This document shows, piece after piece, positions 1 to 5,457 of a stretch of DNA of 22,160 nt. The position numbers and the translations under genes were made by a program. Source of the stretch: an uncultured Solobacterium sp. (GTDB lineage Bacteria; Bacillota_I; Bacilli_A; Erysipelotrichales; Erysipelotrichaceae); NCBI GenBank assembly GCA_905235315.1, contig CAJOLG010000019.1:1-22160 (forward strand). Direction: 5' to 3'. Every line of letters begins with the position of its first letter. Positions within the stretch are counted from its first letter, which is position 1. Under the pieces are notes generated by a model. The model was given only the letters and a program-made list of their open reading frames with translations, was not told the origin of the DNA and did not search any database.

Positions 1-203
1 ATAAAAAGAATCTGGATCTTGTGGTGGCGGCGTTCACTTCCGTCGCCGATGAAGGCTCTGTCTTTTACCAGGCAGGCGATAAAAAAGCCCGGGCAGAAGA
101 AGCCTTCCCGGACACTTCGGAAGCCGGACATGATCTGCAGAAAGGGATCTTCTCCCGCAAGAGCCAGATCCTTCCCGCATTGACTGCCGCAATTCAGCGA
201 TAA
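1..203 (+). CDS. ppaC: Manganese-dependent inorganic pyrophosphatase, C-terminal end (partial)
   Basis: Only the last 66 or so residues are in the window; the reading frame is open from base 3 and the gene starts upstream. The sequence shows a DEGS segment followed by a hydrophobic strand, an EEAF motif, and the terminal GIFSRKSQILPALTAAI. In the DHH/DHHA2-type Mn-dependent (family II) pyrophosphatases the C-terminal domain ends in a very similar V(V)SRKKQ(I/V)VP.L element, whose Arg and Lys residues bind pyrophosphate. The family hydrolyses cytoplasmic PPi to two phosphates and so pulls biosynthetic reactions forward. The stop codon is 1 nt away from the stop of the convergent DUF523 gene. 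Its terminator appears to lie inside that neighbour's coding sequence. The catalytic DHH domain is not visible, so the assignment rests on the C-terminal signature alone. Confidence 0.72.
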   Translation, partial: KKNLDLVVAAFTSVADEGSVFYQAGDKKARAEEAFPDTSEAGHDLQKGIFSRKSQILPALTAAIQR

Positions 204-204
204 C

Positions 205-633
205 TCAGAACGGCCATTCCTCATCCTCACGGTAAACGGGAATGCCGTTTTTTAACAGGAGGGCAGTGGTGACACCGTTGCCCTTCTTTTTTCCGCCGGT
301 AAAGGTGCCGTCATAAATGATGCCTTTCCCGCAGGAGGGACTGTTGGCTTTGAAAACCGCATACTCCGCATGCGTCAGTTTTGCGAGGTACAGGGCGTTT
401 TCTGCGCCTTTGCGGAACTGTGCAGTGACATTGTTTCCGGTGCAGGAGAATACACTTCTGCCAACCTTCTCACTCGGATCGCGCGGGGTCGGAAGACCTC
501 CCATCTGTTCCGGGCATACCGGAATCAATGTATGATTCTCCGCAAGCGCAAGCACTCTTTCGCATGCACAGCCATCCCCCTTGTACCGGCATTTACAGCC
601 GAGCAGACAGCTGCTTACCAGAATTGTTGCCAT
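205..633 (-). CDS. DUF523 family protein, TudS-like (putative thiouracil desulfurase)
   Basis: This 142-aa protein is close to the usual length of single-domain DUF523 proteins (about 150). It carries the family hallmarks in order: SSCLLG with C9 and a following RYKG, VCPEQMGGLPTPR with C40 and E42, a VTAQF.KGA helix, NSPSCG with C101, IYDGTF.G, and GNGVTTALL. DUF523 includes TudS, a [4Fe-4S] enzyme that removes sulfur from 2-thiouracil to give uracil; three conserved Cys bind the cluster, and C9, C40 and C101 are the matching candidates here. Extra Cys (C13, C15, C22, C24, C64) are present. The gene is divergent from upp, which would consume the uracil product. The start is supported by AAAGGAG about 11 nt upstream. 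The family call is firm; the substrate is inferred from family and context. Confidence 0.8.
   Translation of the reverse strand: MATILVSSCLLGCKCRYKGDGCACERVLALAENHTLIPVCPEQMGGLPTPRDPSEKVGRSVFSCTGNNVTAQFRKGAENALYLAKLTHAEYAVFKANSPSCGKGIIYDGTFTGGKKKGNGVTTALLLKNGIPVYREDEEWPF
209..253 (+). terminator. Rho-independent terminator of the pyrophosphatase gene, inside the convergent gene
   Basis: Bases 209-220 pair with 238-249 (AACGGC, one bulged C, ATTCC against GGGAATGCCGTT), followed by six T at 248-253. The hairpin lies within the last codons of the DUF523 gene on the other strand. Confidence 0.6.
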
Positions 634-734
634 AAGCGTCCAATCTCCTTTTCTGTTCTACCAGTATGATACCGAAAGAAGCCGGCTGCGGGCAAAAGAA
701 ATCGAAGAATGTAGCGAACCTGAGCCTGCAGGAT

Positions 735-740
735 TACAAT
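735..740 (+). promoter_or_regulatory. Candidate -10 element for upp
   Basis: TACAAT lies 27 nt before the upp start codon in the 134-bp divergent intergenic region. No convincing -35 sits 16-18 nt upstream, so this is a weak call. Confidence 0.3.
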
Positions 741-767
741 TGGAACAGAGAAAAGAGGATTAAACCT

Positions 768-1427
768 ATGGAAGACTTCCTGAAGAATGTTACGGTATTC
801 GATCATCCGCTGATCGCCCACAAGACAACCCATATGTGTGATGTGAACACGGGATCGAAGGAGTACAGCGAGCTGGTCAGTGAACTGGCAACCCTGATGG
901 GCTATGAAGCCCTGAAGGATCTCCCTCTGAAACAGGTTCATATTCAGGCCCCGCTGGCAGATTTTGATTCGCCGGTGCTTGCGGAGGACTTTACGATCGT
1001 CCCGATTCTGCGGGCCGGCCTCGGCATGGTGGACGGACTGCGGATGCTGTGCCCGACTGCCAAAGTCGGACATGTCGGTCTGTACCGGGATGAAGAGACC
1101 CTGGAGCCCAAGACGTACTATTTCAAACTTCCGGTTGATGTGACGGAAGGCCAGGTCATTATCGTGGATCCGGCGCTTGCGACCGGAGGAAGCGCAGATG
1201 CGGCGATCCAGTTCATCAAGGATGCCGGCTGTAAGAATATCAAGTTCATGTGCATTTTCGCTTCCGAGATCGGCGTAAAGCTGCTTGCGGAAAAGCATCC
1301 GGATGTTCATATCTACTGCGCCCGCTATATTCCGGGAGAACTGGATGAGCACGGGTATATTCCGACGGCGGCAGGCGATGCCGGTGACCGGATCAACGGC
1401 ACCTACAGCCTGAAGCCGAAAAAATAA
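768..1427 (+). CDS. upp: Uracil phosphoribosyltransferase
   Basis: Converts uracil plus PRPP to UMP and PPi in cytoplasmic pyrimidine salvage. The 219-aa product (family about 209) shows the UPRTase series: HPLIAHK.T.M near the N-terminus, LRAGLGMVDG, KVGHVGLYRDEETLEP, the PRPP-binding loop DPALATGGSA (family consensus DPMLATGGS, so Met is replaced by Ala), KNIKFMCIFA, and a C-terminal HGYIPTAAGDAGDRINGT that matches the uracil-binding region. I chose ATG 768 over the upstream in-frame ATG at 666 because AGAGG at 754-758 gives 9-nt spacing and because homologues begin near this point; the longer start would add 34 unrelated residues. An inositol-monophosphatase-family gene follows 3 nt after the stop, so the two are almost certainly cotranscribed. 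Confidence 0.95.
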   Translation: MEDFLKNVTVFDHPLIAHKTTHMCDVNTGSKEYSELVSELATLMGYEALKDLPLKQVHIQAPLADFDSPVLAEDFTIVPILRAGLGMVDGLRMLCPTAKVGHVGLYRDEETLEPKTYYFKLPVDVTEGQVIIVDPALATGGSADAAIQFIKDAGCKNIKFMCIFASEIGVKLLAEKHPDVHIYCARYIPGELDEHGYIPTAAGDAGDRINGTYSLKPKK

Positions 1428-1430
1428 ACC

Positions 1431-2240
1431 ATGGCAGAACCGATGGAGCTGACACTTGCGGTCTGCGGCCTCGTGCGCAGTGCAAGTGAGATCATGAAAC
1501 ACCGCCCGGAACATGTCACACAGAAGGGCAACGCCTCCGACTATGTGACAGAGGCGGATGTCCGTGTGCAGGAAGTGCTCAGTGAAGGGCTGCGGAAGCT
1601 TCTGCCGGGAAGTGAAGTGTGCGGCGAAGAAGGAAGTGACCATACCGTACACGCCCGGGATGTGTGGATTGTAGATCCGATTGACGGAACGTCCAACTTT
1701 ATCCGGGATCTCGGCGCCTCGGTGGTTTCTGTCGGGCTCAAACGAAACGGAGAACTGTTCTCAGGCGTGATTTACAACCCGTACCGGGATGAGATGTTCT
1801 ATGCGGAGAAGGGCTGCGGAACCTGGCTGAACGGAAAACAGATACGGGTTTCGGACAATGACTTTGCGCACAGTCATTTCTGCACGGCGATGAGTGTATA
1901 TGACAAGTCGCATGCGGATGCCTGTTTTCACATTCTCAGAGAAGTGTATTACCACTGCGATGACATGCGCCGGTTCGGGGCGGCAGCTTTCGAACTTGCC
2001 CAGCTTGCGGCAGGACGGGTGGAACTCTACTTTGAGATGCGTCTTTGTCCGTGGGACTGCGCAGCAGCTGCGCTCCTGATTGAGGAAGCCGGCGGATACT
2101 GGGAGTGCCTGTATCAAAACGGCATGCCCACCGACCGCAGATTCGCATTTCTTGCGGCGAATACCAAAGAAAACTTTGACCGGCTGCGGGAAATCATAAG
2201 CCGGGAAATCCCGGAAATTCCGTACGACGCTTCTTTATAA
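1431..2240 (+). CDS. Inositol monophosphatase family protein (SuhB/IMPase-like)
   Basis: A 269-aa Mg2+-dependent, Li+-sensitive phosphatase-fold protein. The metal-site motifs are intact: GEEG with E66/E67, DPIDGTSNF with D82 and D85, and PWDCAAAALLIEEAGG with D209. Members hydrolyse myo-inositol phosphates, but the fold is also used for NADP(H), fructose-1,6-bisphosphate, PAP and histidinol phosphate, and motifs alone do not choose among these. The gene starts 3 nt after the upp stop with no clear Shine-Dalgarno, which suggests translational coupling to upp. A bidirectional terminator follows at 2278-2306. The family assignment is secure; the substrate is unknown. Confidence 0.88.
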   Translation: MAEPMELTLAVCGLVRSASEIMKHRPEHVTQKGNASDYVTEADVRVQEVLSEGLRKLLPGSEVCGEEGSDHTVHARDVWIVDPIDGTSNFIRDLGASVVSVGLKRNGELFSGVIYNPYRDEMFYAEKGCGTWLNGKQIRVSDNDFAHSHFCTAMSVYDKSHADACFHILREVYYHCDDMRRFGAAAFELAQLAAGRVELYFEMRLCPWDCAAAALLIEEAGGYWECLYQNGMPTDRRFAFLAANTKENFDRLREIISREIPEIPYDASL

Positions 2241-2277
2241 AACAGAAAGCGAAGCCGGATGAAAAACAGACAAAAAG

Positions 2278-2306
2278 AAAAATCGGATTTCGGTCCGATT
2301 TTTCTG
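2278..2306. terminator. Bidirectional Rho-independent terminator
   Basis: A perfect 10-bp stem, AAAAATCGGA (2278-2287) against TCCGATTTTT (2294-2303), with loop TTTCGG. T-rich tails are present on both strands, so it can serve both the upp operon (+) and the convergent gene ending at 2309 (-). Confidence 0.85.
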
Positions 2307-2308
2307 TT

Positions 2309-2737
2309 TTATCCGATGCATTTTATATTCGGCAGCTGGGCATGCACGGTATCCCGGATATAGATCTTCATCCGGTCAGGCACATCGGAGGGGATCTTCA
2401 GATAGTCTGCGGTATGTGCATAGAATGCGGCCATCGCCATTGAGCCGAAGGACTCATCCAGCACGGAAGGGTCTTCCTTCAGATAGGCGATATCTGCTTC
2501 GAGCATCTGCTTTAACGAGGCGGGGATCTCATCAAATGCCTGGTCCGGTTCATCCAGTTTCAGCCGGGCTATCAGGGATGCGGCTTCCGGCTGTACGGAA
2601 GACAGGGTATGAATATACCGCTTCAGCTCCGCATTGGCACGGTGAAGTGCTTCTCCCGTTTCATCCAGAAACAGAAATCCGCCCTGAATGTACTCCCATG
2701 ATTCCGCAAGTTTCAGTTCTACGAGATTGTTGTTCAT
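2309..2737 (-). CDS. Hypothetical protein
   Basis: I do not recognise this 142-aa, soluble, probably all-helical protein. It begins MNNNLVELKLAE, has no signal peptide or membrane segment, contains several Leu/Ala-rich amphipathic stretches (for example LKRYIHTLSSV and ASLKQMLEADIAYLKED), is mildly acidic and ends LPNIKCIG. An in-frame ATG at 2827 would add 30 residues, but the ATG at 2737 follows GGAG about 11 nt upstream and is the better start. It is a single gene between a bidirectional terminator and the minus-strand tRNA terminator. No catalytic motif is evident. Confidence 0.6.
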   Translation of the reverse strand: MNNNLVELKLAESWEYIQGGFLFLDETGEALHRANAELKRYIHTLSSVQPEAASLIARLKLDEPDQAFDEIPASLKQMLEADIAYLKEDPSVLDESFGSMAMAAFYAHTADYLKIPSDVPDRMKIYIRDTVHAQLPNIKCIG

Positions 2738-2925
2738 AACGAGGTTATCTCCATTCTGTGTTCTGCTGTGTACTCCAGGCAGGCTGATCTTAGAAAAGAG
2801 CAAGGTGTCGAAGAAGCTCCGGCACATGTCCGTTAAATCATAACAAAAACAGGTAAATCAGAAAACAGCTGCACAAAAGTTGCACATTTTGCCTGTCATA
2901 GCCTGAACAGCATTAATGGAAGAAT

Positions 2926-2953
2926 AAAGAAAAACCGCACGGTTATGCGGTTT
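2926..2953 (-). terminator. Terminator of the minus-strand tRNA-Arg/tRNA-Pro transcript
   Basis: On the minus strand AAACCGCA (2953-2946) pairs with TGCGGTTT (2939-2932), followed by TTCTTTA. It lies 8 nt beyond the tRNA-Pro(AGG) 3' end. Confidence 0.8.
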
Positions 2954-2961
2954 CTGCTGAG

Positions 2962-3035
2962 TCGGGATGACAGGATTTGAACCTGCGACCACTTCGTCCC
3001 TAACGAAGTGCGCTACCAAACTGCGCTACATCCCG
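2962..3035 (-). tRNA. tRNA-Pro, anticodon AGG
   Basis: A 74-nt cloverleaf: acceptor CGGGATG/CATCCCG, D stem GCGC/GCGC, anticodon stem CTTCG/CGAAG with loop TTAGGGA, T loop TTCAAAT. C1:G72, A73, G35 and G36 agree with bacterial tRNA-Pro identity. CCA is not encoded. The anticodon is AGG (A34), and this is uncommon for bacterial proline tRNA, which normally uses TGG, GGG or CGG. The gene is closely related to tRNA-Pro(CGG) at 17874. It lies 20 nt downstream of tRNA-Arg(CCT) in the same transcript. Confidence 0.93.
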
Positions 3036-3055
3036 GTTATCTGTATCTGATCAGG

Positions 3056-3127
3056 CACCCCCAGCAGGAATCGAACCTGCAACTAACCCTTAGGAGGGGT
3101 TTGTAATATCCGTTTTACTATGGGGGC
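3056..3127 (-). tRNA. tRNA-Arg, anticodon CCT
   Basis: A 72-nt cloverleaf: acceptor GCCCCCA/TGGGGGT (first pair G-T), anticodon stem AACCC/GGGTT with loop CTCCTAA, T stem GCAGG/CCTGC with loop TTCGATT, discriminator G, no encoded CCA. The anticodon CCT reads the arginine codon AGG. The gene is first in the minus-strand tRNA pair and has a TATAAT at 3139-3144 just upstream. Confidence 0.93.
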
Positions 3128-3138
3128 AGAGCCTTATT

Positions 3139-3166
3139 ATTATACACACAAAACCCGGTTTTGGAA
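3139..3166 (-). promoter_or_regulatory. Promoter of the minus-strand tRNA pair
   Basis: A perfect TATAAT on the minus strand (3144-3139) lies 11 nt before the tRNA-Arg(CCT) 5' end. A weak -35, TTCCAA (3166-3161), sits 16 nt upstream of it. Confidence 0.6.
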
Positions 3167-3279
3167 TGGAGAATTCATTTTCTTTTGAAGGCACAGAGAA
3201 TCGTTCTCATGGATTAATATTTCGCCAATCTTTCACAAAACAGGCATGATTCATACACAGATTTTGGATAAGATAAAAG

Positions 3280-3298
3280 TGTCAATTGAAGTTTGACA
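3280..3298. repeat. 19-bp palindrome, possible operator
   Basis: TGTCAA (3280-3285) and TTGACA (3293-3298) form a perfect inverted repeat around 7 nt. Read alone, each arm resembles a -35 hexamer, but I found no matching -10 at normal spacing. It may be a repressor site. Confidence 0.35.
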
Positions 3299-3320
3299 TT
3301 TCTTTCCCCCTATTGAAGAT

Positions 3321-3350
3321 AAGGAATCCGGGCGCGGATTCCTTTCTTTC
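3321..3350 (+). terminator. Strong hairpin, probable terminator of an unidentified short transcript
   Basis: A perfect 10-bp stem AAGGAATCCG/CGGATTCCTT (3321-3330 and 3335-3344) with loop GGCG, followed by TCTTTC. No gene ends just upstream, so the transcript it would terminate is unknown; read-through from the region 3167-3320 or a small RNA is possible. Confidence 0.45.
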
Positions 3351-3397
3351 TGTCCGGGATCCGGAAGACCGCAATTCTGCCTTTGACTGTGAAGCAG

Positions 3398-3426
3398 TTG
3401 AAATGAGTGCGGTTTTGTTGTATATA
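3398..3426 (+). promoter_or_regulatory. Promoter of tRNA-Arg(ACG)
   Basis: TTGAAA (3398-3403), a 17-nt spacer, then TATATA (3421-3426). The expected start near 3433 leaves about a 30-nt leader before the tRNA. Confidence 0.6.
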
Positions 3427-3463
3427 TTAATGGCGGATTTTTAAATAAAAATCTCGTAGGTCT

Positions 3464-3540
3464 GCGCCGATAGCTCAACTGGATAGAGTATTTGACTACG
3501 AATCAAAAGGTTGCGGGTTCGATTCCTGCTCGGCGCGCCA
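3464..3540 (+). tRNA. tRNA-Arg, anticodon ACG
   Basis: A 77-nt gene including an encoded 3' CCA: acceptor GCGCCGA/TCGGCGC (7 perfect pairs), D arm GCTC/GAGT, anticodon stem TTTGA/TCAAA with loop CTACGAA, T loop TTCGATT, discriminator G. The A34 anticodon ACG is the classic bacterial TadA substrate and reads CGT, CGC and CGA after deamination to inosine. The gene lies 60 nt before argS, the synthetase that charges it, with a terminator hairpin between them. Confidence 0.95.
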
Positions 3541-3552
3541 TAAGAGGACATG

Positions 3553-3575
3553 AAAGCCCGCAAAGGGCTTTTTTC
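3553..3575 (+). terminator. Terminator/attenuator between tRNA-Arg(ACG) and argS
   Basis: AAAGCCC (3553-3559) pairs with GGGCTTT (3565-3571), continuing into a T run to 3574. Flanking CATG copies at 3549-3552 and 3576-3579 could extend the stem. It lies 13 nt after the tRNA CCA and 26 nt before the argS start. Confidence 0.75.
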
Positions 3576-3600
3576 ATGAAAAGGGGATGAGGTACGGGCC

Positions 3601-5250
3601 ATGAGTGATTATGAACATCTGATCTATGAAGCGGTAAATGAAGCAGTCAGGAAGGTATATGACATTGACGCTTCCGATGTAATTGTTGTTGAAACACCGC
3701 GCGACCCGAAGATGGGGGATTACAGCACAAGTGTCGCAATGCGTCTTGCGAAGCAGCTTCACAAACGGCCGACGGAGATCGCGGAGCCGATCGCTGCCGA
3801 ACTGCGGGAAACGTTTCCGCAGGCAAAGTCGGTAGAAGTCGCAAATCCGGGGTTCATTAATTTCCGTATCTCGGAGGATTCGCTTACGCAGGTAATCAAC
3901 CGTATCCTGGAAGAAGGCGATGCCTACGGCCAAAATGATTCCGGAAAGGGAAAGAAAGTGCTGGTGGAATGGGTCAGCGCAAATCCGACCGGAGACCTGC
4001 ACTGCGGACATGCCCGCAACGCCGCATGGGGTGACAGTATCTGCCGGCTCATGGAGGCAAGCGGATATGACGTGCTGCGGGAATATTACATCAATGACGC
4101 AGGCAACCAGGTCAACATGCTGGGAGAGTCGCTGATTTCCCGTTATTTCGAAGTATTCGGAAAAAAATACCCGCTGCCGGATGACGGCTATCATGCGGAG
4201 GATGTAAAGCAGATTGCCAAAGACATCGCAGAGAAAGACGGAGACAAATGGCTGAACGCAAATGCGGAAGAGCGGCTTGCGTATTTCAAGGCAGAAGGAG
4301 TAAAGCGCGAGCTGGCCAAGATCGAACGCGATCTCGAAATGTACGGCGTGCGGATGGAATCCTGGATGCATGAAACCTTCTTTTATGAAAACGATGCGAA
4401 GCGGATCAGGGACTGCCTCGAAAAAATGAAGGAAATGGGCCTGACCTATGAACAGGACGGCGCACTCTGGTTCCGCAGCAGTGAGTATGGGGATGACAAG
4501 GACCGTGTGCTCCGCAAGAGCGACGGAAGCCTCTCCTATCTCACACCGGATATCGCCAACCATGTATATAAAGTGGAGCGCGGATATCCGAAGCTGATCG
4601 ATCTCTGGGGGGCAGACCACCACAGCTATGTGGTCCGGATGAACGCAGCGCTGCGTGCGCTGGGGTATCCCGAAGGCACGCTGGATGTGGATCTGATTCA
4701 GATGGTGCGTATGGTCGAAAACGGCGAAGAGGTCAAGATGTCCAAGCGTACCGGCAATGCGATCACGATCCGCGAACTCTGCGAGGATGTCGGCGTGGAT
4801 GCCGCAAGATGGTTCTTTGTCTCCAAGGATGTCGCATCCCATATGGATTTCGATATGGATCTTGCCCGCAAGAAGGACAACAACAACCCGGTTTATTACT
4901 GCCAGTATGCCTACAGCCGCATGCACTCCATTCTGGAGAAGGCGCAGGCATTTGAGCAGAAGGACAGCTATGACCGTCTCACGGATGAAAAGGAACTGCT
5001 CATCCTGAAGATGCTGGGAGACTTCCCCAACCATGTCGCAGAAGCGGCCGCTTCCAGAAAGCCGAACCGGATCACGGACTATATCCTGTCCCTGGTCAAG
5101 ATCTACCACAGTTACTACAACAGCTGCCGGGTCATCAATGCGGATGATCCCGATCTTACCAATCAGCGTCTCGGCCTGGTCAAAGCTACCGGCATTACGC
5201 TGAAAAATGCCCTGGCACTGCTCGGCGTTTCGGCTCCCGAAACCATGTGA
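3601..5250 (+). CDS. argS: Arginyl-tRNA synthetase
   Basis: A class Ia synthetase that joins arginine to tRNA-Arg using ATP. The 549-aa product (family about 550-580) has the N-terminal tRNA-binding Add-1 domain (roughly residues 1-110, with the GDYSTSVAM and NPGFINFRI segments), the HIGH motif as HCGH at 134-137 within NPTGDLHCGHARN, and KMSKR at 379-383 in KMSKRTGNAITI. A C-terminal anticodon-binding DALR-type helical domain follows, with YAYSRMHSIL and YHSYYNSCRV. Many ArgRS lack a canonical KMSKS; this one retains a KMSKR form. GAGG at 3589-3592 gives 8-nt spacing and fixes the start. The cognate tRNA-Arg(ACG) gene is directly upstream, so read-through past the hairpin at 3553-3575 could supply argS transcript. 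I see no T-box elements. Confidence 0.97.
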   Translation: MSDYEHLIYEAVNEAVRKVYDIDASDVIVVETPRDPKMGDYSTSVAMRLAKQLHKRPTEIAEPIAAELRETFPQAKSVEVANPGFINFRISEDSLTQVINRILEEGDAYGQNDSGKGKKVLVEWVSANPTGDLHCGHARNAAWGDSICRLMEASGYDVLREYYINDAGNQVNMLGESLISRYFEVFGKKYPLPDDGYHAEDVKQIAKDIAEKDGDKWLNANAEERLAYFKAEGVKRELAKIERDLEMYGVRMESWMHETFFYENDAKRIRDCLEKMKEMGLTYEQDGALWFRSSEYGDDKDRVLRKSDGSLSYLTPDIANHVYKVERGYPKLIDLWGADHHSYVVRMNAALRALGYPEGTLDVDLIQMVRMVENGEEVKMSKRTGNAITIRELCEDVGVDAARWFFVSKDVASHMDFDMDLARKKDNNNPVYYCQYAYSRMHSILEKAQAFEQKDSYDRLTDEKELLILKMLGDFPNHVAEAAASRKPNRITDYILSLVKIYHSYYNSCRVINADDPDLTNQRLGLVKATGITLKNALALLGVSAPETM

Positions 5251-5271
5251 CAGAACGTATTCCCATAACAG

Positions 5272-5301
5272 ACACCGGTTCTGTAAAGCCGGTGTTTTTT
5301 T
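5272..5301 (+). terminator. argS terminator
   Basis: ACACCGG (5272-5278) pairs with CCGGTGT (5289-5295), followed by seven T to 5301. Confidence 0.88.
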
Positions 5302-5349
5302 GATGGAGGCAGAACCGCAGCTGCGGGAGTTTTTTTCAGATAAATCACA

Positions 5350-5377
5350 TTGTTTTCCCACAGTATTGCGCTACAAT
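5350..5377 (+). promoter_or_regulatory. Promoter of the ABC transporter gene
   Basis: TTGTTT (5350-5355), a 16-nt spacer and TACAAT (5372-5377). The predicted start near 5384 lies just before a perfect inverted repeat. Confidence 0.6.
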
Positions 5378-5386
5378 GTAACAGTT

Positions 5387-5411
5387 CCTGTTTTTAATAT
5401 ATAAAAACAGG
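5387..5411 (+). repeat. Perfect inverted repeat in the ABC transporter leader (operator or RNA hairpin)
   Basis: CCTGTTTTT (5387-5395) and AAAAACAGG (5403-5411) are perfectly complementary around AATATAT. It begins about 10 nt after the -10 and 47 nt before the start codon. The position suits a repressor operator. As RNA it would form a 9-bp hairpin, but no T run follows, so it is not a standard terminator. Confidence 0.6.
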
Positions 5412-5457
5412 CAGTCCATGCCCGCAGGTTGTGCAGGCATGCAGGACGGAGTATCAC

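Larger units (their letters stand above)
3128..3463. other. Intergenic region between divergent tRNA transcripts
   Basis: No supportable protein gene here. The region holds the minus-strand tRNA promoter (3139-3166), a 19-bp palindrome (3280-3298), a strong hairpin (3321-3344) followed by a T-rich stretch, and the plus-strand tRNA-Arg(ACG) promoter (3398-3426). The part from 3167 to 3279 is AT-rich and I see nothing definite in it. Confidence 0.6.

Noticed and set aside
615..1652. A 345-codon minus-strand frame overlapping upp and the IMPase gene
   Set aside because: Antisense shadow; upp and the IMPase-family gene have strong motifs.
3541..3600. A T-box or other riboswitch in front of argS
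   Set aside because: The leader is too short and lacks the T-box AGGGTGG/antiterminator bulge motif; only a simple terminator hairpin is present.
3574..5361. A 595-codon open frame on the minus strand across argS
   Set aside because: It is antisense to argS, which has clear HIGH and KMSKR motifs; the translation is low-complexity in character and matches no family. High GC leaves the opposite strand open.
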